Part shown: in pieces, positions 8,509-16,501 of the stretch
Layout: every line of letters starts with the position of its first letter
How positions within the stretch are numbered: the first letter of the stretch is position 1
Source: Paraburkholderia sabiae
Lineage (GTDB): Bacteria > Pseudomonadota > Gammaproteobacteria > Burkholderiales > Burkholderiaceae
NCBI RefSeq assembly: GCF_030412785.1
Contig: NZ_CP125295.1
Coordinates: 806,001 to 870,000 of the forward strand
Length of the DNA: 64,000 nucleotides
Direction of reading: 5' to 3'
Program-made: the position numbers and the translations under genes
The notes under the pieces: generated by a model
Databases searched by the model: none
What the model was told of the DNA's origin: nothing
What the model saw: only the letters and a program-made list of their open reading frames with translations

Positions 8509-9183
8509 ATGACCGAAGCCAAATCCGAGCACAAACGCAATCCCTACGCCGGCGTCTATCCGGGCAACCTGTTCATGGTTGTCGCGCCGTCGGGCGCGGG
8601 CAAGTCGACACTCGTGAACGCGCTGCTCGCGAAAGATTCCGCGATCCGCCTGTCGATTTCGTACACGACGCGCCCGCCGCGTCCGAAGGAACAGGACGGC
8701 GAGCACTATCACTTCACGACCGTCGAAGACTTCCTGCAGCGTCACGATGACGGCGAGTTTCTCGAGAGCGCCGAAGTGCACGGCAACTACTACGCGACCT
8801 CGCGCGTGTGGATCGAGGAGCAGATGAAACGCGGCCATGACGTGCTGCTCGAAATCGACTGGCAGGGCGCGCAGCAGGTGAAGAAGCAGTTCCGCAATGC
8901 AGTGGAAATTTTCATCTTGCCGCCGTCGCTGGAAGCACTCGAAGAGCGCCTGAAAAAGCGCGGCCAGGACGAGCCGAATGTGATCACGCGACGTCTTCTC
9001 GCAGCGGGCAGCGAGATGGCGCACGCAGCGGAAGCGGAGTACGTCGTGATCAACGAGAACTTCGATCGCGCGCTCGCCGAACTGCAATGCCTCGTGTCGG
9101 CGACGCGCTCGCGCTTCGCTTCGCAATACGCGCGCCATACGGACCTCTTCATGCAGCTCGGCATTCACTTGCCGCACGCGTGA
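8509..9183 (+). CDS. gmk: Guanylate kinase
   Basis: 224 residues. It phosphorylates GMP/dGMP to GDP/dGDP. The P-loop is APSGAGKST at 26-34. The GMP-binding segment STTRPPRP-like [20 protein letters not shown] follows, then the [17 protein letters not shown] lid region and [15 protein letters not shown]. Length is slightly above the usual 205 because of a short hydrophilic N-terminal extension. It sits directly between yicC and rpoZ, matching the conserved arrangement in which guanine nucleotide supply, RNA polymerase omega and the (p)ppGpp enzyme are neighbours. Confidence 0.97.
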   Translation: MTEAKSEHKRNPYAGVYPGNLFMVVAPSGAGKSTLVNALLAKDSAIRLSISYTTRPPRPKEQDGEHYHFTTVEDFLQRHDDGEFLESAEVHGNYYATSRVWIEEQMKRGHDVLLEIDWQGAQQVKKQFRNAVEIFILPPSLEALEERLKKRGQDEPNVITRRLLAAGSEMAHAAEAEYVVINENFDRALAELQCLVSATRSRFASQYARHTDLFMQLGIHLPHA

Positions 9184-9245
9184 TACGGGCGAGGTCGGAA
9201 GGACATAAGGTAGAATAACCAACATACAGAGAAGGAATTTTCAAC

Positions 9246-9449
9246 ATGGCCCGCATTACCGTCGAAGACTGTCTCAAACAGATCCCGAATCGTTTCGAAC
9301 TGGCGCTTGCCGCGACTTATCGCGCTCGTCAGCTCGCTCAAGGCCACACGCCGAAAATCGAAAGCCGCGACAAGCCCACGGTGGTCGCGTTGCGTGAGAT
9401 CGCGGCTGGCCAGGTCGGCGTCGAAATGCTGAAGAAGGTGCCCGTCTAA
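9246..9449 (+). CDS. rpoZ: RNA polymerase omega subunit
   Basis: 67 residues: [20 protein letters not shown] at the start and [19 protein letters not shown] near the end, the characteristic omega signature. Omega binds beta-prime, assists core assembly, and forms part of the ppGpp site on RNA polymerase. A good ribosome site (AGAAGGA) precedes the ATG. Followed after 79 bp by spoT, so the alarmone enzyme and the subunit that helps sense the alarmone are adjacent, as in other Proteobacteria. Confidence 0.98.
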
Positions 9450-9528
9450 GGCACGCATACTTCAACGTTCGAACGTCATGTAACTCACCCCACGCGTGCA
9501 GACAGGCACCATCGCAACGGAGGCGACC

Positions 9529-11913
9529 ATGAGCACCAACCCCTCGCCATCCGCCTCGGAAGTGGACCACGCTGCCCACGAACACGAAAGCGACTCGCCT
9601 TCGTCTGCACGCAAGTACATCGACGCGGTCCTCGAACAATCGTTTCGCCATCTGTTCGGACCCACCGCCACGCCGGAGCAGCCGCGCCGGCATGACGTCG
9701 TCTCCATCGCCAAGCTGACTGCTGCGCTCTCCGGCTACCTCAGCCCGGAAGAGATCAAGGAAGTCAAAGCCGCTTTCCACTTCAGCGACGAAGCCCACCT
9801 CGGGCAATACCGTCAAAGCGGCGAACCCTACATCACGCATCCTGTTGCCGTCGCGGAAACGTGCGCGGCGTGGAAGCTCGACGCGCAGTCGATCATGGCT
9901 GCGCTCCTGCACGACGTGATGGAAGACCAGGGCGTGACCAAGACCGAACTCGCCGAGCGTTTCGGCGCGAAGGTCGCGGAACTGGTCGACGGGTTGTCGA
10001 AACTGGACAAGATGGAGTTCCGCAGCCGCGAGGAAGCGCAGGCGGAAAACTTCCGCAAGATGCTGCTCGCGATGGCGCGCGACGTGCGCGTGATTCTCGT
10101 GAAGCTCGCGGACCGGCTTCACAACATGCGCACGCTCGGTGCAGTGCCGCCGGAAAAACGCCGTCGTGTGGCGCGTGAAACGCTGGATATTTACGCGCCC
10201 ATCGCGCACCGTCTCGGCCTGAACAACACGTATCGCGAGTTGCAGGATCTGAGCTTCGCGAACTTCAATCCGCATCGTTACGCGACGCTCGAAAAGGCGG
10301 TGAAGGCGGCGCGCGGCAATCGGCGCGAAGTGGTCGGCAAGATTCTCGAATCGGTGCAGCGCGCCATTGGCGAGGCGAAGCTCGATGCCGAAGTGACGGG
10401 CCGCGAGAAAACCATCTTCAGCATCTACAAGAAGATGCGCGACAAGCAGCTGTCGTTCTCGCAGGTGCTCGACGTGTACGGCTTCCGCGTCGTGGTGGAA
10501 AGCGCGCTCGAATGCTATACCTGCCTCGGCGCGCTGCATGCGCTCTACAAGCCGGTGCCGGGCAAGTTCAAGGACTACATCGCGATTCCGAAGGTCAACG
10601 GCTATCAGTCGCTGCATACCACGCTGGTCGGTCCGTTCGGTGCGCCGATCGAGTTCCAGGTGCGCACGCGCAAGATGCACGAGATCGCGGAAGCGGGCGT
10701 CGCCGCGCACTGGCTTTACAAGAACGGCGGCGCGGATCTCAACGATGTGCAGAAGCGCGCGCATCAGTGGCTCAAGTCGTTGCTCGACATTCAAAGCGAA
10801 GTCGGCGATTCGAGCGAATTCCTCGAACACGTCAAGATCGATCTGTTCCCGGACGCCGTCTACGTGTTCACGCCGAAGTCGAAGATCATGGCGCTGCCGC
10901 GCGGCGCCACGGCGCTGGACTTCGCGTATTCGATCCACAGCGACCTGGGCAACCAGTGCGTCGCGGTGAAGATCAACAACGAATTGCTGCCGCTGCGCAC
11001 CGAGCTGAAGAGCGGCGACATCGTCGAAGTGATCACGGCGCCGTATTCGAAGCCGAATCCCGCGTGGCTCGGCTTCGTGCGCACGGGCAAGGCGCGCACG
11101 GCTATCCGCCATTATCTGAAGACGATGCGTCTGAACGAGTCGGTGCAGCTCGGTGAACGGCTCGTCGATCAGTCGCTCAAGGGTTATGGGCTCGCGCTGT
11201 CCGATGTCACGCCGGAAGTGTGGGACAAACTCGTGCTGTGGACGGGCAACAAGAACCGTCAGGAAATTTTCGCGGATATCGGTCTCGGCCGGCGCGTCGC
11301 CGCGGTTATGGCCAAGCGTATCGAAGTGCTGATGAGCGGGCGCGAAGGTCACGAAGGCGACGACGATCATCCGCGCTCCGAACATCCGACGCCGAATGCG
11401 CCGCCCGTCGTCATCACGGGTACGGAAGGCATGTCGGTGCAACTGTCCGCGTGCTGCCGTCCGATTCCCGGCGACGACATCATGGGCTATATCGGCATCG
11501 GCCTCGGCATGGCGATCCACACTACCGACTGCCGCGTCGCGCAGCGCATTCACCGGCGCGATCCGGGCCGCTGGATCGACGTCGCGTGGGCGCCGCAGCC
11601 GGGCCGTCTGTTCGACGTCGCGATCAAGGTGCTGGTGAAGAACACCAAGGGCGTGTTCGCGCGCGTCGCGGCGGATATCACGTCCGCCGACGCAAACATC
11701 GTCCACATTGCGATGGACGAAGACCAGTCGCAGGAATCGACGGTGCTGCGCTTCGTTATTCAGGTCAGCGACCGCGTGCATCTCGCCAACGTGATGCGCC
11801 GCGTGCGGACCAATCTCGACGTAATGCGCATCGCGCGCGAACGGCCGAGCGAAGAAGGGCATCGTCATCACGACGGCGGCATGCGGATCGATCGCGAGCG
11901 CGCCGATTACTGA
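9529..11913 (+). CDS. spoT: Bifunctional (p)ppGpp synthetase/hydrolase (SpoT/Rsh)
   Basis: 794 residues from the ATG at 9529 with CGGAGG upstream; an ATG 11 codons earlier lacks a ribosome site. Domains in order: HD hydrolase (THP and LLHDVMED, His128-Asp129, intact, so hydrolysis is expected), RelA/SpoT synthetase (REKTIFSIYKKMRDK, YGFRVVV, NGYQSLHTTL), TGS (about 410-470), helical/zinc-finger-like region with SACCRPIPGD, and C-terminal ACT (DVAIKVLVKNTKGVFARVAA). Intact motifs in both catalytic domains fit a bifunctional enzyme of the stringent response. Last of the yicC-gmk-rpoZ-spoT group. Confidence 0.96.
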   Translation: MSTNPSPSASEVDHAAHEHESDSPSSARKYIDAVLEQSFRHLFGPTATPEQPRRHDVVSIAKLTAALSGYLSPEEIKEVKAAFHFSDEAHLGQYRQSGEPYITHPVAVAETCAAWKLDAQSIMAALLHDVMEDQGVTKTELAERFGAKVAELVDGLSKLDKMEFRSREEAQAENFRKMLLAMARDVRVILVKLADRLHNMRTLGAVPPEKRRRVARETLDIYAPIAHRLGLNNTYRELQDLSFANFNPHRYATLEKAVKAARGNRREVVGKILESVQRAIGEAKLDAEVTGREKTIFSIYKKMRDKQLSFSQVLDVYGFRVVVESALECYTCLGALHALYKPVPGKFKDYIAIPKVNGYQSLHTTLVGPFGAPIEFQVRTRKMHEIAEAGVAAHWLYKNGGADLNDVQKRAHQWLKSLLDIQSEVGDSSEFLEHVKIDLFPDAVYVFTPKSKIMALPRGATALDFAYSIHSDLGNQCVAVKINNELLPLRTELKSGDIVEVITAPYSKPNPAWLGFVRTGKARTAIRHYLKTMRLNESVQLGERLVDQSLKGYGLALSDVTPEVWDKLVLWTGNKNRQEIFADIGLGRRVAAVMAKRIEVLMSGREGHEGDDDHPRSEHPTPNAPPVVITGTEGMSVQLSACCRPIPGDDIMGYIGIGLGMAIHTTDCRVAQRIHRRDPGRWIDVAWAPQPGRLFDVAIKVLVKNTKGVFARVAADITSADANIVHIAMDEDQSQESTVLRFVIQVSDRVHLANVMRRVRTNLDVMRIARERPSEEGHRHHDGGMRIDRERADY

Positions 11914-11980
11914 AATCGGAAGTTGAAAGGCGGGCGCGTGCCTTGCGTGCCTGTCCTTGCCTGTCTACAGGAACAACACG

Positions 11981-12469
11981 ATGAACGTAGCTGATCTCTC
12001 CGGCCTCGCGCTCGACTACTGGGTCGCCCGCAGTCTGCACGACTTCGTACGCGAAATCCACTTTACCGATAGCGGCAGCGTCGTCTCGATACGCGGCAAC
12101 GACCGCGGACGTCCGTGGGACGGACGCTTCACGCCTTCGGTGTCATGGGAAGCCGCGGCTGTCGTGCTGGAGCGCGCGCAGCGGCTCGAAGTGAGCGAGC
12201 GCACGCGCGACGGCGCAGCGCATTGCGTCGCGGACTTCGAGGGCGGTCACAAGACGGTATCCGCGCACGGCGAATCGCTACGTCTCGCGCTGTTGAGGGC
12301 GTTCGTGATCAGCCGGTTCGGCGATACCGTCGAGGAGGTGGTGCGCCAGCCTCAGTCGCTGTTCGGCACGCGGGCGACGCCGATCGGCGAACAGTCGGCT
12401 GTGGGCATCGAGAACGAGCTACCGAAGCCGGATGGCGAGATTGGTGATATCGGGTCGGCGCCGCGCTGA
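11981..12469 (+). CDS. DUF2591 (NinX-like) protein
   Basis: 162 residues from the ATG at 11981 (CAGGAACAAC upstream). The N-terminus MNVADLSGLALDYWVARS and the following WxP/W.G segments (RPWDGRFTPSVSW) match the DUF2591/NinX type, small proteins common in phages and scattered in bacterial chromosomes. The second half (GESLRLALLRAFVISRFGDT) resembles the end of that domain. An acidic, Pro-rich tail follows. Function is unknown. It is 68 bp downstream of spoT and is followed by a hairpin at 12524-12549, so it may be cotranscribed or stand alone. It is not obviously part of a prophage here. Confidence 0.75.
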   Translation: MNVADLSGLALDYWVARSLHDFVREIHFTDSGSVVSIRGNDRGRPWDGRFTPSVSWEAAAVVLERAQRLEVSERTRDGAAHCVADFEGGHKTVSAHGESLRLALLRAFVISRFGDTVEEVVRQPQSLFGTRATPIGEQSAVGIENELPKPDGEIGDIGSAPR

Positions 12470-12523
12470 ACTGATCTGCACGGGCGGAAGGCGTTGGCGC
12501 GGAAAAGCGAAGCCAGAAAGACA

Positions 12524-12549
12524 AAGGGCCTTCCGGTTGGAAGGCCCTT
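12524..12549. terminator. Terminator-like hairpin between DUF2591 gene and first tRNA-Arg
   Basis: An 11-bp stem (AAGGGCCTTCC at 12524-12534 with GGAAGGCCCTT at 12539-12549). It lies between convergent transcripts, 6 bp from the CCA end of tRNA-Arg. The T-tracts on either side are short, so efficiency is uncertain. A near-copy follows at 12705-12728. Confidence 0.6.
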
Positions 12550-12555
12550 CATGGG

Positions 12556-12632
12556 TGGCGCGGCTGGCAGGATTCGAACCCACGACCCCTTGGTTCGTAG
12601 CCAAGTACTCTATCCAACTGAGCTACAGCCGC
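12556..12632 (-). tRNA. tRNA-Arg(ACG), copy 1
   Basis: 77 nt with encoded CCA. Acceptor GCGGCTG pairs with CAGCCGC. The anticodon loop CTACGAA between CTTGG/CCAAG gives ACG (read ICG after deamination). T-loop GGTTCGAATCC. Identical in sequence to the second copy. Confidence 0.97.
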
Positions 12633-12704
12633 ACGCTAAACTTGAACTTCGCTTGAACTGCTCGGGTAACGCATGATACTGCGCGTTCAGCCCGGTGAAA
12701 CAAA

Positions 12705-12728
12705 AGGGCCTTCCCGGAGGAAGGCCCT
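12705..12728. terminator. Terminator-like hairpin downstream of second tRNA-Arg
   Basis: A 10-bp stem (AGGGCCTTCC at 12705-12714 with GGAAGGCCCT at 12719-12728), 10 bp beyond the CCA end of the second tRNA-Arg. Read on the minus strand it is followed by TTTTGTTTC. The stem is almost the same as in the hairpin at 12524-12549, so the tRNA plus hairpin were duplicated together. Confidence 0.7.
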
Positions 12729-12737
12729 CGAAAAAAG

Positions 12738-12814
12738 TGGCGCGGCTGGCAGGATTCGAACCCACGACCCCTTGGTTCGTAGCCAAGTACTCTATCCAAC
12801 TGAGCTACAGCCGC
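12738..12814 (-). tRNA. tRNA-Arg(ACG), copy 2
   Basis: 77 nt, identical to the copy at 12556-12632, with the same ACG anticodon and encoded CCA. The two copies and their hairpins form a 182-bp tandem duplication. Confidence 0.97.
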
Positions 12815-12934
12815 ACGCAGAAATGAGATTATAGCAAGGTCTCGGAAAAAGGGAAGGGGCAACCCCGAAATTTGTGACAACCGCCGTATCATGTAGGCTA
12901 GATATCTGGATGTCCGCTTCAACGCTGAACCATC

Positions 12935-13507
12935 ATGAACAAAGCCTTTGTCAAAGAATCGACTGACGAGAACGACGACGATCTCGAAGCCGCTCAACCC
13001 GACGTGCCTGCTGGCGCGAAGAACTACATCACGCCGGCGGGCTACAGGCGGCTGCGCGACGAACTGCTGCATCTGATCGACGAAGCCCGGCCCGAAGTGG
13101 TGAAGCTGGTGTCGTGGGCGGCGTCGAACGGTGACCGCTCGGAGAATGGCGATTACATCTACGGCAAGCGGCGGCTGCGGGAGATCGACAGGCGCATCCG
13201 CTTTCTGACGAAGCGTATCGATCTGGCCGAGGTGGTGAACAGCAGCCGCCAGGAGAACACCGATCAGGTGTTCTTCGGCGCGACCGTCGAGTACGCGACG
13301 GAAGACGGCGAGACACATACGGTGAAGATCGTCGGTATCGACGAGGTGAATCTGGACGAAGGGCACGTCAGCTGGATTTCGCCGATCGCGCGGGCGCTTC
13401 TGAAGTCGAAGGTCGGCGATCAGGTGACGCTGCACACGCCGGCCGGCCCGCAGCCGATCGATGTGCTCGACGTGGTCTATCCGACGCGCGAAGAGGAAGA
13501 GGCGTAA
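12935..13507 (+). CDS. greB: Transcription elongation factor GreB
   Basis: 190 residues. GreB inserts its coiled coil into the RNA polymerase secondary channel and stimulates cleavage of backtracked RNA. The Gre signature is clear: YITPAGYRRLRDELLHLI, then AASNGDRSENGDYIYGKRRL at the coiled-coil tip (with the acidic D and E that reach the active site), and the C-terminal FKBP-like domain ending GPQPIDVLDVVYP. YGKRRLREIDRRIRFLTKRI favours GreB over GreA. An acidic 25-residue N-terminal extension is longer than in E. coli. Convergent with the porin gene across a strong hairpin. Confidence 0.95.
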   Translation: MNKAFVKESTDENDDDLEAAQPDVPAGAKNYITPAGYRRLRDELLHLIDEARPEVVKLVSWAASNGDRSENGDYIYGKRRLREIDRRIRFLTKRIDLAEVVNSSRQENTDQVFFGATVEYATEDGETHTVKIVGIDEVNLDEGHVSWISPIARALLKSKVGDQVTLHTPAGPQPIDVLDVVYPTREEEEA

Positions 13508-13574
13508 GGCTCTTCCGAGCGCCTCCGAACGCCGTAGCCAGCGCGGCTCATTCGAACGCTGCCGCACGAACGAA

Positions 13575-13602
13575 AAAAAGGCGCCGCAAGCGGCGCCTTT
13601 TT
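13575..13602. terminator. Bidirectional intrinsic terminator between greB and porin
   Basis: GGCGCCGC at 13580-13587 pairs with GCGGCGCC at 13590-13597 with an AA loop, flanked by runs of A on the left and T on the right. It can end transcription from both convergent genes. Confidence 0.9.
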
Positions 13603-13625
13603 CATGCTGCAAGTACTGCTGATGC

Positions 13626-14789
13626 TTAGAAGCGGTGACGCAGGCCAGCCGTCACAGCAACTTGCTTCTCGTTCGCCGAAGCGTTCAGGCCATTGATGTT
13701 GGCGTTGACGATCGAGTTTTCGCTGACTTGCTGGTATTCGCCCTGCAGGTACACGTCCGTACGCTTCGACAGCGCGTAGGCCGTTTGCAGGTTGAACTGG
13801 TTCCAGTGCGGACGCTCGCCGCCCAGGCTTGCACGCGTGTACGTGTACGAGCCAGCGACGCTGAGTGCCGGCGTCAGAGCGTAGCGTGCGTTCGCTTCGA
13901 AGTTCTGGAAGTGAGCGCTGTTGCCGCCGAAGCTGTTCTGCAGACCCTGGTTGCCCGATGCGCCCTGGTTGATACCAGCCATCTTCGACAGGTTCGTCTG
14001 CGAGTACACGAGGCCAGCCGTTGCCGGGCCGAACGTGTAGTTCGCGCCTGCGCCCCACGTCTGCTGGCGGCCAGCGAAGAACGTGTTGTCGCCGTTGACT
14101 GCGCCCGACGTGTTGAACGCTGCGTTCGTGCCCGTCGCGCCGTTGCTGTTCAGTTGCAGGTAAGCAGCAGCGACGTTGAAGCCTGCGAAGCTGTACGATG
14201 CGCCCGCGCTGTATGCACGGTTGTTCGAGAAGCCGTCAGCCTGGTTCGAGAAGCCGTACAACGCGCCGAACTTGAAGCCAGCGTAGTTCGCGCTCTGGTA
14301 CTTGACCGAGTTGTTGACGCGGAACGAGTTGTTCAGGTTGTCGTTGTCGAACGGGTGGGCGAACTGCGTGCCGCCGTATTGCGTGCCCGTCAGCGACAGC
14401 GGACCGACGTAGTCGACCATGCTGTCATATTGACGGCCGAGGGTCACAGCGCCGAACTGGTCGCTTGCCAGACCAACGAACGCCTGACGGCCGAACAGAC
14501 GGCTTTGCTGCTTGAGCGTGCCGTCGTTGATGCCGAAGCCGTTTTCCAACGTGAAGATTGCCTTCAGGCCGCCGCCGAGGTCTTCAGCGCCGCGCAGGCC
14601 GAAACGGCTGCCGTTCACCGAGCCGGACGTCATCTGGACGTTGCTGTGACCCTGGTTCGGGGCCGTAGCCTGGTTATTCGTGTAGGTGATGCCAGCATCG
14701 ATCAGGCCGTACAGCGTGACGCTGCTTTGCGCATGCGCAGCCGTTGCGAAAACGCCCGAGAGGGCCGCGACCATGAGAGTCTTTTTCAT
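13626..14789 (-). CDS. Gram-negative general porin (OmpC/Omp38-like)
   Basis: 387 residues with a signal peptide (MKKTLMVAALSGVFATAAHA, cleavage after AHA). The mature part begins QSSVTLYGLIDAGITY and contains GSRFGLRGAEDLGGGLKAIF, hallmarks of the Burkholderia trimeric porin family (Gram-negative porin, 16 strands). It ends TAGLRHRF, with the terminal Phe needed by the BAM complex. Many Gly, Asn and Tyr residues are in alternating strands. It allows diffusion of small hydrophilic solutes. The ribosome site CGGAG lies just upstream. The leader runs into an AT-rich region up to about 15000, with an extended -10-like TGTAATACT at 14977-14969. It is divergent from the sRNA candidate. Confidence 0.95.
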   Translation of the reverse strand: MKKTLMVAALSGVFATAAHAQSSVTLYGLIDAGITYTNNQATAPNQGHSNVQMTSGSVNGSRFGLRGAEDLGGGLKAIFTLENGFGINDGTLKQQSRLFGRQAFVGLASDQFGAVTLGRQYDSMVDYVGPLSLTGTQYGGTQFAHPFDNDNLNNSFRVNNSVKYQSANYAGFKFGALYGFSNQADGFSNNRAYSAGASYSFAGFNVAAAYLQLNSNGATGTNAAFNTSGAVNGDNTFFAGRQQTWGAGANYTFGPATAGLVYSQTNLSKMAGINQGASGNQGLQNSFGGNSAHFQNFEANARYALTPALSVAGSYTYTRASLGGERPHWNQFNLQTAYALSKRTDVYLQGEYQQVSENSIVNANINGLNASANEKQVAVTAGLRHRF

Positions 14790-15204
14790 CTTTGTAACTC
14801 CGAGAACAGGATGGGTTTTGGAAACCCAGGCTTGAAGGAAACTTCACGCGGTTGCTGCGAGAGGCAAATCGCGTGAACAACGCACGGTGACCGACGTGCG
14901 TTCGTTTCCGGGTAGGCAAAGTGTAGAGACGTGACCTGCCCGATGGCCGTTCCGAAATTAGCAATAAAGTATTACAGAATGGGAAATTATCGAGATGAGG
15001 CCTGAAAGCCTTATCGATAAAGGGTTTCCGGCCGATTGGCGGATATCAGCCTTATGTGTCAACCTTTGCGCGTTGTTCAATTACGACATGAAATGACGTG
15101 CGAAAACAACGCGAAAATCGCGGGTTAACGATTGTTGTCAGCTTTGCAATAGTAGATTGCGAGAGTCGACGCTAATCAAAACCGCCACCGGCGCTATACT
15201 GAAA
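14790..15204. other. AT-rich intergenic region between the divergent porin and sRNA candidate
   Basis: No ORF of substance. It probably holds the porin leader and promoter (minus) and the promoter of the small RNA candidate (TATACT at 15195-15200 on plus). AT content is visibly higher than in the flanking genes. Confidence 0.5.
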
Positions 15205-15293
15205 TCTCTGCTTTTCGAAGCAGACTTTTTCGTTGACGAAAAAGATCTCCAAACCTTTGTCGGCGCGACTTCGCAAGAGTCGCGCTTTTTTTT
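15205..15293 (+). ncRNA. Candidate three-hairpin small RNA
   Basis: Three consecutive perfect stems and no ORF: TCTGCTT/AAGCAGA (15207-15224) with a TTCG loop, CTTTTTCG/CGAAAAAG (15225-15244) with a TTGA loop, then GCGCGACT/AGTCGCGC (15263-15285) followed by eight T (15286-15293), a textbook intrinsic terminator. TATACT at 15195-15200 would place transcription start near 15207. No protein gene ends just upstream, so the terminator appears to belong to a short transcript of about 87-90 nt. The unpaired stretch 15245-15262 could be a base-pairing seed. Identity with a known sRNA is not established. Confidence 0.55.
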
Positions 15294-15322
15294 CGCCCGC
15301 TTACAGCTTTATAGCAATCGAT

Positions 15323-15565
15323 TTATTGGTGCTTTCCATCCGCAACGGCGGGCGCGAATTCCAGCCCCGGCGTCAGGCTCCAATCTTCGATCACGTAATG
15401 GCGCGCGTCCATTGGGGATGACAGCAGGTTCTGCCAGTGGTCGCCATGCCACATCGGATCGAACTCCAGCGCCGACGCGCGCTGCGCAAGCGTGTCAGAG
15501 GCAGGGGCGGCGTTCGTGGGGCGGAACAGGTGGGCGGCGATGCGGCGAAGCGTGTCGAACAGCAT
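15323..15565 (-). CDS. Small hypothetical protein (80 aa)
   Basis: 80 residues with GGAG ten bases before the ATG. No family recognised. It starts MLFDTLRRIAAHLFRPTNAA, an amphipathic basic helix, and the rest is rich in Trp, His and Asp (DPMWHGDHWQNLL, VIEDWSLTPGLEF). No signal peptide cleavage site is evident. It stands alone between the sRNA candidate terminator and the cold-shock gene, reading opposite to both. Amino-acid use looks protein-like, but without a search it remains a prediction. Confidence 0.5.
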   Translation of the reverse strand: MLFDTLRRIAAHLFRPTNAAPASDTLAQRASALEFDPMWHGDHWQNLLSSPMDARHYVIEDWSLTPGLEFAPAVADGKHQ

Positions 15566-15814
15566 GGCATTTCTCCAATTGCAAACTGCTGGCTGAAATC
15601 TTGCGTTTCAGAATGCACCTTAACAACTCGTGAAAACACTTACGAAACTCACGTTTTGTTACATTGCGGAAAAAGTTTCTCACCTCTGTTTGTTATAGCA
15701 CCTCGAGTCGGCAATAGAGACCGGAATCAATTCGGCATCCGTTGATTAATAACCGACCCGGCGTTCGCTTTAATGAATGATTTGACGGGCGTCCAGGTTT
15801 CGATTTGAAACCCC

Positions 15815-15844
15815 TTGACGCGCGATTGTGCTTCCCCGTATAAA
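15815..15844 (+). promoter_or_regulatory. Sigma-70-type promoter of the cold-shock gene
   Basis: TTGACG at 15815-15820 and TATAAA at 15839-15844 with an 18-bp spacer. A start near 15852 would give a 5' leader of about 120 nt before the ATG at 15974, the long-leader arrangement typical of cspA-type genes whose mRNA refolds with temperature. The interval 15566-15814 shows no other feature. Confidence 0.65.
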
Positions 15845-15973
15845 TGCCGTGCTGGATTTTCGATGGCCGAAGCTTAATAGTGCGCGCTGCATATATTTCC
15901 GGTTTTCGGAGTCGTGGATCGTAATCGGCATTAATGGCATTGCCTGACTTATTCAAATTGAGGAAAGTGGAAC

Positions 15974-16177
15974 ATGGAAACCGGTATCGTCAAATGGTTC
16001 AACGATGCTAAAGGCTTCGGCTTCATCACGTCCGACACGGGTGGCGAGGATCTCTTCGCGCACTTCTCGGAGATCCGCTCGGAAGGGTTCAAGTCGCTGA
16101 AGGAGAACCAGCGCGTGTCGTTCGACGTGAAGGCTGGCCCGAAGGGTCGCCAGGCTGCGAACATTCAGCCGCTGTAA
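15974..16177 (+). CDS. cspA: Cold-shock protein (CspA family)
   Basis: 67 residues, a single cold-shock OB domain that binds single-stranded RNA and DNA. RNP1 is KGFGFIT and RNP2 is DLFAHFS. The start [17 protein letters not shown] is the common beta-proteobacterial form. A GAGGAAAGTGGA ribosome site precedes the ATG. A long leader and a nearby consensus-like promoter suggest post-transcriptional cold control. A terminator follows at 16207. Several paralogues usually exist per genome, so the exact symbol is by family only. Confidence 0.95.
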   Translation: METGIVKWFNDAKGFGFITSDTGGEDLFAHFSEIRSEGFKSLKENQRVSFDVKAGPKGRQAANIQPL

Positions 16178-16206
16178 TTCGCTGAAGAGCCGTCGGCTCC
16201 CAGGAT

Positions 16207-16232
16207 AAACCCTCGCTTTGCGGGGGTTTTTT
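16207..16232 (+). terminator. Intrinsic terminator of the cold-shock gene
   Basis: AAACCCTCG (16207-16215) pairs with CGGGGGTTT (16221-16229) with one G-T wobble and a 5-nt loop, followed by T to 16232. It lies 30 bp past the stop. Confidence 0.88.
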
Positions 16233-16501
16233 ATTGCCTGCTCATCAGCGCTTTAACCGCTGGCGATCGTCCTGGTATAAACGGCTCGTCCGTAATCGTT
16301 TCCACTCAGCTTATTTTCGCGTTCGACGTATTAATCGGTGTAATCCCTGATTGATGGTTTATTTATGGCGATATGTCGAATAGGGAGATTGGCGCCTCGC
16401 CGATGATCGCGTGCCAATTCGTCTGAATTGAAATTGCGCACGCAAGCTTTGCCGCCGATAGGGCATACTTCTGCGAAGTCCTGCATCCTTCAGTTTTTCT
16501 C
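16233..16501. other. Intergenic DNA between cold-shock terminator and nuclease gene
   Basis: AT-richer than its surroundings, with no supported gene. It presumably carries the promoter of the DnaQ/GIY-YIG gene. I see no clear -35/-10 pair or repeat. Confidence 0.4.

Noticed and set aside
6529..9225. An 898-codon minus-strand frame that contains rph
   Set aside because: The extra N-terminal part is antisense to yicC and gmk. High GC keeps the reverse frames open. The true start of rph is at 7269.
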